Assembly (NCBI RefSeq): GCF_963678635.1
Contig: NC_087066.1
Span: forward strand, 42,565,777-42,629,776
Source of the DNA: Symsagittifera roscoffensis
Lineage: Eukaryota; Xenacoelomorpha; Acoela; Convolutidae
DNA: 64,000 bases
Direction: 5' to 3'
Part shown: positions 25,923 to 36,241 of the stretch, piece by piece
How positions within the stretch are numbered: position 1 is the stretch's first letter
Layout: each line of letters opens with the position of its first letter
Notes under the pieces: generated by a model
Databases searched by the model: none
Told to the model about the DNA's origin: nothing
The model's input: only the letters and a program-made list of their open reading frames with translations
Made by a program: the position numbers and the translations under genes

Positions 25923-26805
25923 CAGGCGCGGATCTAGGAATTTCTGGAATTTCTCGAGGGGGGGGGGCGGATTTTCAAAAAAAGTTTGAAAACTTTATCG
26001 ACATTTTTTTTAGGCCGACCTTTTTTTGTGAGATCTCCGAAACCACTAACCACTCTCCGAAACTACCGCAGGCAAATTTGTGACAAAAGAACAAGCCAAA
26101 AAGCACTTTTTTGGGCACTTTTTGGAAATTTCGACCAAAAAGTCGCGTTTTTTCGGTGCGCGCTCCCCCCTCAAAATAAGTGTAGATTGGCGTCAAAGGC
26201 GCTTTTAGAAAATGTTTAAGGTCAGTCAGCAAGAAATGCATATCTCAAATAGTACAAAGGGGAACCCTTTGGGTCGGCAGGGTCGAATCCCTGAGAAGGG
26301 TAGGGAGTCCCCCCCCAATCCGCTACTGGATAAAATTACAAATAGCAGGATTAAAACAAAATGAGTATTATTATTATTGATGCTTGCTAAAATCACGGAA
26401 AAATCTCCGCTATTAATCCGAAAAAAAAGGCAGACGAACCAGGAGCAGATTTATGGCCTTTGTACTATTTTGAGATATATTGGCGCCAAGATCTACTAAT
26501 TTTGAGGGCCAATATATACTAATTTTGAGGGCCAAATATATACTAATTTTGAAGGGGGAGCGCGCGCCGAAAAAGCGCAATTTTTTGGCCTGAATTTTCC
26601 AAAAAGTGCCTAAAAATGCTTTTTTTTGGTCTGGTTTTTCAAAATATTGACTGCGGTGCAAAATTTTTACCAAAACAGGGTCTTTTTAATGTTTCGGGAA
26701 CGCTCGGAACATCAATTTGGTCGACTAAAAATAAGAACACAATTTTTTGTTTTTGAAAATCTTCTTCCCCTTCGAGAAAATCCTAGATCCGCCCATGAGA
26801 CGAAC
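25923..26805. mobile_element. Nested or palindromic inverted-repeat elements with CAG...GCGGATC ends
   Basis: The left end reads CAGGCGCGGATCTAGGAATT followed by a G-run. An internal right end at about 26310-26328 is a C-run plus AATCCGCTACTG, whose inverse is CAGTAGCGGATT plus a G-run. A second right end at about 26778-26799 reads AATCCTAGATCCGCCCATG. Two interior blocks, 26085-26190 and 26500-26640, are inverted copies of each other and share 'gcgcgctcccccctcaaaat'-like and 'aaaagtgcc' sequences. Non-autonomous hAT-type elements often start CAGxGGCGGATC, so this is probably a composite of such MITEs. I found no matching target duplication. A related piece lies at 44720-45070. Confidence 0.6.
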
Positions 26806-27544
26806 AAATAAACATGTTTTAAAGGAATTTTTTTAAAGTGGCCGAAACGGAGCTTTGCACCATTTGCGATGCCTCATTTGCAATCATAGCATGTTCAAAT
26901 TGCGAAATATACGTCCGGAAATTCATTAGTTGGCTGAAAATACACATTCGAAAGCGTTTTTTAAGCGGCATCTAAGCCGGTTAAAGATAACGGTAAACAC
27001 CCGTTGAGCCAACAAAATTGTTCTCAAAAAATAAACAAGTCGCACGTAAGTTTAAAGATCTTATTGAAAATATTCAACACAAAGACGAAGCTGAGCTTCA
27101 CACCACTTGCGATACAAAACAAGAAAGCCGCTAGGTCGAAAAAATTTTCAAAAATTTTGAAAAAACTAGATCTATTGATAAGGCTACTTTTGAAACAAAA
27201 ACGAGCCAAGACAATAGAATGTGTAACTAACGTCGAAAGAAAAGTTATCAGGCGGTAACGGCTATTTTTCCTTTTCCCCCCAACCTCACGCGAATATGGT
27301 GTCACGAAGGGTTTTACAAAGTTAATTATGAAGACCAAATTTGTTTATTATAACCTAATTACAATTTTCATAACAAACGAACGATGCGAACAATTTTTAA
27401 CTTGTAAAATTTTGCAGGTGAGGGGGGAAAGGAAAAAGAGCCGCGGTAATAAAGCCGATAATACCATAGCAGATACCCTTTAGGCCAAAAATTTTCAAAA
27501 ATATCAAGTCCCCCACACCTGCAAACAAACAAACAAACGAACAC

Positions 27545-27579
<35 letters not shown>

Positions 27580-28320
27580 AACTTCATTCATGCGTCAAGT
27601 AAAACAATATGCGGCCACTATATCGAAAAAAAAATTAAAACTAATAAAGTTATCAAGTTATTAAGTTCCCCTCACCCTCAAAAGACTCACACAGCTTGTG
27701 AAACGACGCAACATGAGGCGACTGATCTGATGTAATATAGTGCGAAGCCTATCAAGCCAAAAAAGAAGAAAATGAAAAAGTCGAAAAAAAACCGAAAGTT
27801 TTCGAGACTTTTTAACTTTTTTTAACGGTTTTTTGTTCATCAAACGGCGCAATATGGGGCCACTGAACCAATATAACATGGATTAAAACTTAGCAAGCCA
27901 AAAAAAAAACGAAACAAAAAATAGTTGTCATGAAAAAGTTCAGCTTAAATTCTATTAAGATTAAGAGGTGAGCAAAAAAAATAAATTTCTTTTGAAAATA
28001 CTCATATTAGGCCACTAAACCTAATCCTATTAAGTCAAAAAGGGCACAAAAAAACAAAAAAAAACAAAATTTCAACGAATCGAGTTGGAAAAATCACAAT
28101 TAACATAAAAAGTAAATTTTGAAAAGGATGGATATTTAAATTAGAATATTCAACAAGGCTTAATAATTGCAACCGAGAACCGAGAGTAAAGAGGAGGAGC
28201 TTTTGTTGAGAGGACGAAGAGGTGAAGGAGTCAAGAAGTGAGTCCTGTGGACAAAATTGTTTACGGGAAAAAATTCCAGTACCCGATTGCAATTCCCTTG
28301 CTCATCGCACGGGTAAATAA
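26806..28320 (+). repeat. Dispersed repeat family R4, copy 1
   Basis: From 'gacgaagctgagcttcac' at about 27083 through 'cttttgaaacaaaaacg' and the '(t)aagccaaaaaa' series to 'gcaattcccttgctcatcgc' at about 28290, the order of blocks matches 50460-51300. The start carries the palindrome GAAGCT-GAGCTTC. It contains poly-CA and A-rich tracts and no coding sequence. A fragment with 'ggagctttgcaccatttgcgat' at about 26850 may be a truncated extra copy. Confidence 0.65.
27541..27582 (+). repeat. (CA)n microsatellite
   Basis: About 20 CA units with two interruptions. The minus-strand frames of Cys-Val repeats over it are artefacts of the repeat. Confidence 0.95.
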
Positions 28321-29340
28321 AAAAATATTGGAAACTTGGCTGATAGAAACAAAGTCAGCTTTTTGTATCAACAGGAATTTTTATCATTAAAATAACCATT
28401 ACTATGTAATTATATGTGCATTCAATTTTTTTAGTCAAGTTTTTCAAATGGGTTTTACTTCCGAAAGCTCTCAAATAATCAATTAATCATTTGCATTAAG
28501 AGCAATTACAATCGAACGAAAAATATGCAAAAAACGCATTAAGTGTAAATGAAGCTTTTTTAATAAACAGATTCAGTATTCAGGTTTTCCAGCGGAATAA
28601 ATAATCACCCATCATTCTTTTTTTTCATATTGAAATATTTGCAGCAAAAAGCTGTCGATTTTCCTCTTAGACTTTAATCACTTAAAGTTAATAGAAATGT
28701 CAACGTAAATAATTTTCAAGTCGCAAAGCAACTGAAACTTGCCTAAAAAAAAACTTTTTCAGTTGACTACGAGTTGATTGGCTCTTTTCTAACTTTCGAA
28801 CGGTTAACTAAGAGTCATCGAACGTATACTTCGTTACCAAATTTCCTTTTTTTCCTCAATTTCACAAAAAGGCGCATTGTTACTAAAAGAATGCGCATAA
28901 GTAGAATTTATGTTAAAATATCAGATTTTGCTGGCCAAGATGCAGAGTTTGTGAGTACACTGATGTACACGGTAGTTAATTGGATGCGCATTTTTTTCTG
29001 GCGTTATAATTATCAATGAACAAAATGCAAACACTCATTTTTGAGGTTTTTAATTCTGTTTCACTTTTATTTAGTGTTTCAGTTTTAAAACCGTTATTTA
29101 TAACCAAATCAAAATAATTGCTAGATGAAACAGAAATTACGCTCTCCAAACAATGCAAATATTTCTGAACAAAAAATTAAAAAGAAATTAGCTTGTTTTT
29201 TTTGTGAGGGGCGGCAAGTATGAAGCTTGAACAAGCGTTTGAAATCAAAGAAACTAAGTCAACGGAGTCAATTTTCTAATTGAAGGAAACAAATCTATCT
29301 AGGATGATTTTTTCGAATTTCAAGTTAGTTTTACCCTGGA
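28321..29340. other. Non-coding, no recognised feature
   Basis: AT-rich sequence with chance frames only (28774-29019 plus, 28976-29158 minus). Confidence 0.4.
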
Positions 29341-29968
29341 CAATTTTTGACAGAGGCGAAGCTGCGCTTCGCAAACACTTCAGAGACCACGACCAAAAAG
29401 CAGCTCTATCAAGTGAAAGGAGAAAAGGTAGAAACGAGCCTCAAATTAGCGAGTCTAGGACAACAAGTCAACAGGACTTCAAGCTGAAGTACTGTTGGTA
29501 CGATTTTTAATTTTTCGAAGTACTATCTTTCATCTCTAAAATGACAGTTTTTAAAAATTTGGGCATATATAGTCCATAACGAGCGTCATTCATGAAAATG
29601 CACTCCTTATGAATGGCATCCAAGAAGTACATCCGCCGGATTTTGAATTGAATAAGTTGTAATACTAAAAAACGCCTTCAACAATGTTTTGATATTTAAA
29701 TTTTCTTAAGATCAAATAGTTTTATGTTTTAACAAACAGCCAAAACTAATAAAAAAAATCATGAAATGGAGAAATTCTTCAAACCAGTCTTCAAATTAAT
29801 CCTTTTGTATGACTTTTTGAGAAAATGGAGAATGTTTGACCTGAAGTCCCTTCGACTTGATGTCCGGCATCCGATTTAGCAAAAACTCGGATACAAGTAG
29901 AATTCGAATCCGCGACCTATTGCAATATTTTGAGACTGAGGCACTATCCACTCAGCCACGCAAACTTA
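29341..29968 (-). mobile_element. tRNA-derived SINE, copy 1
   Basis: On the minus strand the head (29900-29966) has an A-box-like GTGGCTGAGTGGATAGTGC and a B-box-like GGTCGCGGATTCGAATTC spaced as in a tRNA, but the cloverleaf is degenerate. Towards lower coordinates, 29345-29460 carries the body shared with the copy near 43.7 kb ('gcagctctat', 'gtagaaacgagcctc') and the palindromic 'gcgaagctgcgcttcgc'. The pol III promoter boxes and the shared tail support a SINE rather than a tRNA gene. Confidence 0.6.
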
Positions 29969-30555
29969 ACAACCGTCAAACGCTAGTCACACAGCGGCGA
30001 AGTTCGCATATTAGGCAAAAGTATGACCAATAACGCTACTGGTAAAAATGAATGAAAAAAACTTTGAGTCTTTAAAATTTCTTAAGTGACGCAGGAGTCT
30101 ACATTATCTATTATGAGTCTGCATCATTGCTAAGCAACGCAAGCTAATTATGGCACATTAGCAGTACCAGTCAATTTGAAATAAAAAGAAATACACCAAC
30201 TAACATGCCTCAATTTATAGTGCGGACGCATTTTGACTAGTATAGGAAAAAGTTTATTAAAACATCCGACTCTGTCCAGGAGCAAACCCTCTTATTTTGT
30301 TGCGGATCTCCTTACCTACCTCTAAATTAAAGAATCATGATACCATGAAGCCTAAGTGCGATTTGTATTATAACAGTCCGTGTAAAAATCCTTAGCATTG
30401 GCTGTACTTAATAACTGGTTATTGATCAAAATGAAAACATTTTGTCGTAACAATATTTGCGCCGCAACAATATTTGCGACTTAGGATGGAAAAAAAGATA
30501 GTTCATAGTATAACACAAGCTATAGTATGAATAAATCAGCCACATATTCTAACAA
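29969..30555. other. Non-coding, no recognised feature
   Basis: Flank of the SINE. 'atatttgcgacttaggatgga' at about 30460 resembles 'atatttgcgacttaggctgga' at about 33340, so part of a dispersed family is present. Confidence 0.35.
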
Positions 30556-30559
30556 GACT

Positions 30560-30900
30560 GATCAAATATCAGGGCAAAGCCCTGAATGTTCCAACTCTCC
30601 CTTAATTCATATCCAACAGTTTTCGGGACAAGAAAATATTGAAAACTGATAACTTTTGGACAATATCAAAGTGTGTATTTTTGAGTCGTACGAAATTAAT
30701 ACGACCAATTAGCTAGCCGGAATTCAATTTGGAACTATTTTTTTTTATACGAGATAATTCGCCACGCATAAATGATTTGCGTTACGCTCAGTATTATGAA
30801 AAAATTCTTCAAAGCGCGCATAATTTAGTCCAGAATTTAGCCAATTTATCAATTTTCAAACCCCCAGAATTTTACTTAAAATAAACGGAGGTGTAATATT
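30560..30900 (-). repeat. Dispersed repeat family R1, inverted copy
   Basis: Begins with a short hairpin 'cagggcaaagccctg' followed by 'aatgttcc' and continues as the inverse of the 3536-4085 copy. No coding capacity. Confidence 0.6.
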
Positions 30901-31379
30901 TTTTTAATTTCAACGCAGGAACTCCATATCTTCAATGAGGTTAAAAAAAATTTTGTTGAAGACCATTATTCCGATCAGCGAAAACTGACTGAAAAAAAAA
31001 CCACACCGAGCGTAAATATTCCGTTTTTTTGAACGTCAGAACAATAAATAGCCACTGCATTTCAACAACAGTGGCACTAAATACAAATAAACTCAAATTT
31101 GCATGTTATAATTTGGAATATAACAAACTGAAGGCATCGACACTAACTTTGCATGATACAAATTGCAAAGCATAAGGCCTCATCTATTATATATTTAAAT
31201 GCGGGCTTCACTATCTCGCCATTTTTAAGCTTTTTCAACGTATTATTTTTGCATGCTTAAGCTATATCGTATATTGCAATGGTTAAGAGTTTTTTTTTCG
31301 ATTTTCCAATTTGATTTTAGTGTTTCCCCTAGATCGAATTAGGGGTAAAAATTATCTGAAATTTCAAATAACAAAAAAA
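30901..31379. other. Non-coding, no recognised feature
   Basis: AT-rich spacer. A small hairpin (gccactg...cagtggc, about 31053-31077) is the only structure noticed. Confidence 0.35.
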
Positions 31380-33060
31380 TTTAAAAAACTCGAAGTTCCC
31401 AACCCTGTAGTTGGGCGCTGTCAGAGTACTCTAAGGAGTTACAAATCTTGCCTCCAAATATGACTGTTCAAATCCTTGTAGTTTTCGAGATATGACGGTT
31501 TTTGTGATTTTTTCAGAAAATTTTCAGAAAACATATAATTTTTTTTTCCGCAAAATCTGAAATTCCCAACCCTGTTGTTGGGTCTTGTCAGAGTAATCTC
31601 AAAGATTGCGAATCTTGCCTCTAAATATGACTGCTCAATTCTTTGTAGTTTTTGAGATATGACGTTTTTTCTGTGATTTTTTCAAAAGTTTTCAGAAAAT
31701 TTTAATTAATTATTTCTCCAAATTTGAAAGTCCCAACCTTGTTGTTGGGTGCTGCCAGAGTACTCTAAGCAGTAACAAATCTTGCCTCCAAATATGACTG
31801 TTCAAATCCTTGTAGTTTTCGAGATATGACGTTTTTCTGTTATTTCAAAAAAAATTTCAGAAAACTTACATTAATTTTTTTTGCAAAATCTGAAATTCCC
31901 AACCCTGTTGTTGGGTCTTGTCAGAGTAATCTCAAAGATTGCGAATCTTGCCTCTAAATATGACTGCTCAATTCTTTGTAGTTTTCGAGATATGACGTTT
32001 TTTTGTGATTTTTTCAAAAGTTTTCAGAAAATTTTAATTAATTATTTCTCCAAATTTGAAAGTCCGAACCTTGTTGTTGGGTGCTGCCAGAGTACTCTAA
32101 GCAGTAACAAATCTTGCCTCCAAATATGACTGTTCAAATCCTTGTAGTTTTCGAGATATGACGTTTTTCTGTTATTTCAAAAAAAATTTCAGAAAACTTA
32201 CATTAATTTTTTTTTGCAAAATCTTAAATTCCCAACCCTGTAGTTTGGTCCTGTCAGAGTAATCTCCAAGATTGCTACTCTTGCCTCCAAATATGACTGC
32301 TCATTTTTTGTAGTTTTCGAGATATGACGTTTTTTGTGATTTTTTCATAAATTTTTAGAAAACTTAAATTACTAATATTCTTTAAACATCTGAAATTCCC
32401 AACCTTGTAGTTAGCTCGTGTCAAAGTACTCTCAAGGATTGCGAATCTTGCCTCCAAAGATGACTGCTGAATTCTTTGTAGTTTTCGAGATGTGACGTTT
32501 TTTGTGATTTTTTCAGAAAGTTAAAATTAATTTTCGAAATTTGAAATTCCCAAAGCTATAGGTCGGTGTTGTCAGGTTACTCCAAAGAGTTGCAAATCTT
32601 GCCACATGCAAATGATAAACGCGACTGCTCAACTGCTTTTAGTTTCCGAGCTGTGACGTTTTTTGATTTTTCAAAATTTCTCAAAGAACTTATCTACAAA
32701 GAAATTCAAAACATTTGAAACTACCAGCTTCATGAAGATACAACTTTATTGTCAGCGTTCACCCAGGCGTCTCAAATCTTGCCTCTTAATATGAATGCTT
32801 AAATCCTTTTAGTTTCCGAGATAAGACGGTTTTTTTTAAATTTTTTTTTCCGGGAAACTTAGGTTTAAAAAAGTTCACAAAATTTTGGATTCCTTACCCT
32901 ATAGTAGGGTGCTCTCAGGGACTCTGTGGTTGCAAATATGGCCTCCAAATTTCTCCAGAGGCCCATTAAGTTTTTGAGATGACGCTTTTAAAATGGGAAT
33001 TGAAAAAAAAAATAAAGTTTGTAATTGGGTGCAGTCAGAGTACACTAAAAGTTGCAGATG
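31380..33060 (+). repeat. Satellite-like tandem array, period near 166 bp
   Basis: Around nine to ten units begin at about 31397, 31564, 31729, 31896, 32061, 32230, 32396, 32548, 32715 and 32891. Each has 'cccaaccctgt(t/a)gttggg', 'tcttgcctc(c/t)aaatatgactg' and 'gtagttttcgagatatgacg'. Units 31564 and 31896 resemble each other most, as do 31729 and 32061, so part of the array is a 332-bp dimer duplication. Divergence rises towards the right end. The open frames over it are by-products of the repeat. Confidence 0.9.
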
Positions 33061-33290
33061 TTGTTTCCAATATATGTGGTTTTTACTGAGTTGTCGAAAA
33101 ATTTCGAAGCACCGAAAGTGCGTTAAACGACAAATGTTATGTATTAATTATGCATTTCAAAATAAGCGAGATATATTGCTAGAAAATCGAGTTTACATGA
33201 TTGTTATTTGAAACAAATCGTTTTTTTTTTGGTTCAATTGATGAATTGAAAATGCAGCAACTGTGTTAACTGATTACTTTTCGAATGTCA
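33061..33290. other. Spacer after the satellite array
   Basis: AT-rich. The last recognisable trace of the array ('gggtgcagtcagagtacac') is at about 33027. Nothing else is identifiable. Confidence 0.35.
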
Positions 33291-33860
33291 AAGCACATGC
33301 TATAATTAAGCTGCAAGGTGCACCTAAAGTAGCACCAATATTTGCGACTTAGGCTGGAAAACATAGCCAACTGACAATTGGAAAAGAGTAATGAACGCGA
33401 GGAAACAAAAAAACTGACTTGTTTTATCAAAAACCTTCAACTAGTGAACTTCGAAAAAAATAGATGCCCTTAAAGCTCTTTGAGTTTGTAAATCAATTTA
33501 TAGACACATTTGTTAAAAACTAACCGAATTTGACAAAACTGGATCAATAGCCAAACCTTTTATTTCGCTGCAAAATCTGATAATTAATTAAAATTTTCGA
33601 AACTATAAGTCGATCACGTTTTTTGTGACCTTAACACTTTTGCTGTTCGAGTGGCGTTTGCCTTTATTTTCATACCGCGAAAAATCACAATTCACACCGC
33701 AAAAAATCAAAATTGAGCGTGAACAAATTTTAAAGACTTTTTACTAAAGAAAACAGCAAGACCTATATAAGAGTACTCACTACGTTCATAACTATTAAAA
33801 AAACGGTTCGTACTAATACACTTGCTTCGCAAGTATAATAAACTGCTCTAATGACAAACT
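33290..33860 (+). repeat. Dispersed repeat family R5, copy near 33.5 kb
   Basis: Blocks 'catagccaactga', 'aaagctctttga', 'tttgacaaaactggatcaat', 'gatcacgtt' and 'ataagagtactcactacgttca' are collinear with segments at 52480-52870 and 54160-54560, and in part at 43100-43690 and 49620-49900. No coding capacity. It is probably the body of the SINE-like family whose tRNA heads lie at 43.8 and 53.0 kb. Confidence 0.6.
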
Positions 33861-34605
33861 GCATAAACGTTTTTTTACGCTGGACTTTAAATGAACCACG
33901 TTGGGCCAAATTTAAATGCTGGAACATTTTGACCTGATCTTAAAAAATTAAAACTGGAAACAACAAAAGTCGTTAAAAAATCCATTTGGGAGGGTAGCAT
34001 TAGATCTACCATCTACCAAAACGGTTAATCTAAGATCTGGTACCCCCTTTCCCCCACACACACGCACACTCATAATAAAACTTGAACAGCAACGATAGTC
34101 CGTCCACTCAGTGCTACTTGAACTGCATCCTGCTTCTTTTCAACTAAACGTTTCGATACTTCAAAAAAATCTGGACGTGAGATGAATTTATGCAACGAAT
34201 AAACCAACAAGCAAATACGGGTAGTAGAATGTTTAAAACACGAGATACGTTCATAAATGGTTATCAATCCCAAGGAATTGAGCATCATTTTTACTGAGCA
34301 TAATAAATAGGCAATTTAGTACAGTTTTTATCAAAATTCTTCGAAGCCATTAAATGACTCAATATCATCACACTGAACAAGCATTTGTTCTATCCAATTT
34401 TGATAGGGTATTTTCAATCAAAAGAACAAATCACTTGTTTGGTCACCATTAAAAACTCAAAACTCTCCATGGTATTGGCGGTTGTTTAATGTTTTGAATT
34501 TTCATAAAGTACAACTCCATTGATCTGATCATTTAAATAGGGAAGGTATAAATGAATAAATAGTTCAGTATGAATTGATCGAGGTTGCTTAGTTCTGTAT
34601 TCAGT
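33861..34605. other. Intergenic, downstream of Pumilio
   Basis: Contains a short CA-rich tract at about 34055-34070 and no supportable gene. The minus frame at 34070-34288 has no recognisable feature. Confidence 0.4.
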
Positions 34606-34626
34606 GAAACAAAATAAGATACACAT

Positions 34627-34632
34627 TTTATT
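34627..34632 (-). terminator. pum: Likely poly(A) signal AATAAA of Pumilio
   Basis: Minus-strand AATAAA, the first good hexamer noticed downstream of the Pumilio stop codon that also sits in a GU-rich context (TGTACATTGTAATAAAATGT). Cleavage would fall about 10-30 nt beyond it, near 34600-34617. Confidence 0.45.
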
Positions 34633-34645
34633 ACAATGTACAACA

Positions 34646-34653
34646 TATGTACA
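34646..34653 (-). promoter_or_regulatory. pum: Pumilio response element UGUACAUA in pum's own 3' UTR
   Basis: The minus strand reads TGTACATA, an exact match to the known PUF consensus UGUANAUA. A second UGUACAUU follows at 34633-34640, directly before the AATAAA. PUF proteins bound close to the poly(A) signal typically recruit deadenylases, so negative autoregulation is a reasonable inference. Confidence 0.45.
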
Positions 34654-35758
34654 CAACACGCTTTCTTTGAAACTAACTCCTGTTTAAATTAGACAAGAAA
34701 AGATCCAGCTAAATTATCAAAATTATCGTTTGGATCTTTCAATGTTCGTTGACTGCATTCTGTTTTCATGTTTCGGTAATAAACACTAGTTTAATCAGCA
34801 TAATACATATTTATACTACAAAACAAAATCTGCGCTGAACAGTAATCACATTACAATAATACACTAGGTTATGTAGTAATAATACTGCAAGCAAATGAAG
34901 TGCTCTTGATTAAATAGACTATCAGTACTGTTTGGTATGAAATTCCAAAGTTCCAGGAAAACTGCAGTTTCATGACCCAATGTCCTTTCAGTGGTGGAAA
35001 ATTAACTGCAGAAGATTTTCTTTCTTTACTCTTATTTTGCGAAATTTGGTCGAGGGGGGCAATGATGAAGACAGGGAAATAAAAACATCGCGAGACGGAT
35101 CGTCTGGTGGTTTAAGTTAACAACTTACGTACACTTTTAACATTTTTACAGGTTTGTTTAAATTAATGCCAGCACCATCAATTCAAGTGATTAACATTGG
35201 ACAGATGAATGAAAAAAGGTATCTATCATTATGAGATGACAATTAAATAGGGCCCGTTCAGATTTTAAAAACTTTCCACCAAGCATGCACATCAAAATTG
35301 GTATCAAGGGTTTGCAAAAAAAAGCCTCAAGCGGGTAAAGTAGTATACTATATAAAACTATAAGGCTATAAAGGACAGTTAAAGCAAAAATAGGGAAGAC
35401 TTGGGTACTAAAACAGCAATAGGGTCTTCCAGCAAAGGAGCATTACATTACTTTAAGCACAAACTGCATGATTAACTTTACTTGGACAGATTTGGATTAC
35501 ATTAAATTTTGGATAGATGAACAAAAAATAACAGAGGGAAAGTTCGCGAGATGTTCCCGGAGAAAGAAAGCAAAGAATGCTATAAATAAGAGCAAAAAAA
35601 AATGTTTCAAGACAATTACTGCATATCAAACAAAAAAAAACAGTTCACATTCACGTACTATGTTAAATGTAAGTTTTTATGGTCTGTTTTTCGACCTCAA
35701 TTCATACCTTCGTAAACCGTTCATCTTTTCTGTTTATCTTCATGACTGATAAAAGCGG

Positions 35759-36241
35759 TTAGTTCAGTCCGGCGTTTAAATTGAGCCCGATGCTGAATGC
35801 GCTGTTCACCTGCGACATATCAGATCCTCCGTGATGACTCAGCAAATCGTCCCCTCCTGGGACCAACCCACTATGCTTATTATAGTACTTTTCCATCTTA
35901 GCAATTATATGCTTTCCGTACGTGTATTTTCTCAGCATCGAAATGTGAGGTCGGATCTTGGCCATGAGAATCTTTCTCTGACTCGCTTCGGCAACGTCTA
36001 TCATTTTTTGGACGACGTAGTTTGCGAACTGATCACGCATCATGGTACACAGTGCACTGTTTGCACCCTCGCCGTAGAGAACTTCTTCAATCAACATAGC
36101 TCTCTCGGGTCTGGAGGCGTGCACAACACACTTCTCGACGACGTTGCTGGCGAATTTGTGTTGGGCCAGCAACATCACTTTACCTCGCAACTCCTGCACT
36201 ATTTTGCTCTTGTCCTCAGCACGTCCGTGCTCCAAAATATG
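35759..36241 (-). CDS. pum: pum exon 13: PUF repeats 7-8 and C-terminus
   Basis: Begins [13 protein letters not shown] after a TTTTCAG acceptor and ends with TAA. It holds repeat 7 ([11 protein letters not shown]) and repeat 8 ([11 protein letters not shown]), then [16 protein letters not shown] and a short Gly/Ser/Asn tail. A four-residue GEGA spacer lies within repeat 8, where Pumilio proteins vary. Phase 0 at the start. Confidence 0.97.
   Translation of the reverse strand, partial: HILEHGRAEDKSKIVQELRGKVMLLAQHKFASNVVEKCVVHASRPERAMLIEEVLYGEGANSALCTMMRDQFANYVVQKMIDVAEASQRKILMAKIRPHISMLRKYTYGKHIIAKMEKYYNKHSGLVPGGDDLLSHHGGSDMSQVNSAFSIGLNLNAGLN

Larger units (their letters stand above)
34606..35758 (-). 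other. pum: Inferred Pumilio 3' UTR
   Basis: Starts after the TAA at 35759-35761 and probably ends shortly past the AATAAA (minus strand, 34627-34632), giving a 3' UTR of about 1.15 kb. The sequence is AU-rich with long A and T runs. The plus-strand frame at 35468-35749 lies opposite and looks like chance. The 3' boundary is inferred from the hexamer alone. Confidence 0.5.

Noticed and set aside
27368-27591. Minus-strand frames rich in Cys-Val repeats
   Set aside because: Created by the (CA)n microsatellite.
29900-29966. A functional tRNA gene
   Set aside because: A and B boxes are present, but the acceptor stem does not pair and the sequence is fused to a shared SINE tail.
31380-33060. CRISPR array
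   Set aside because: Units are about 166 bp with no short repeat/unique spacer alternation, and the context is animal nuclear DNA.
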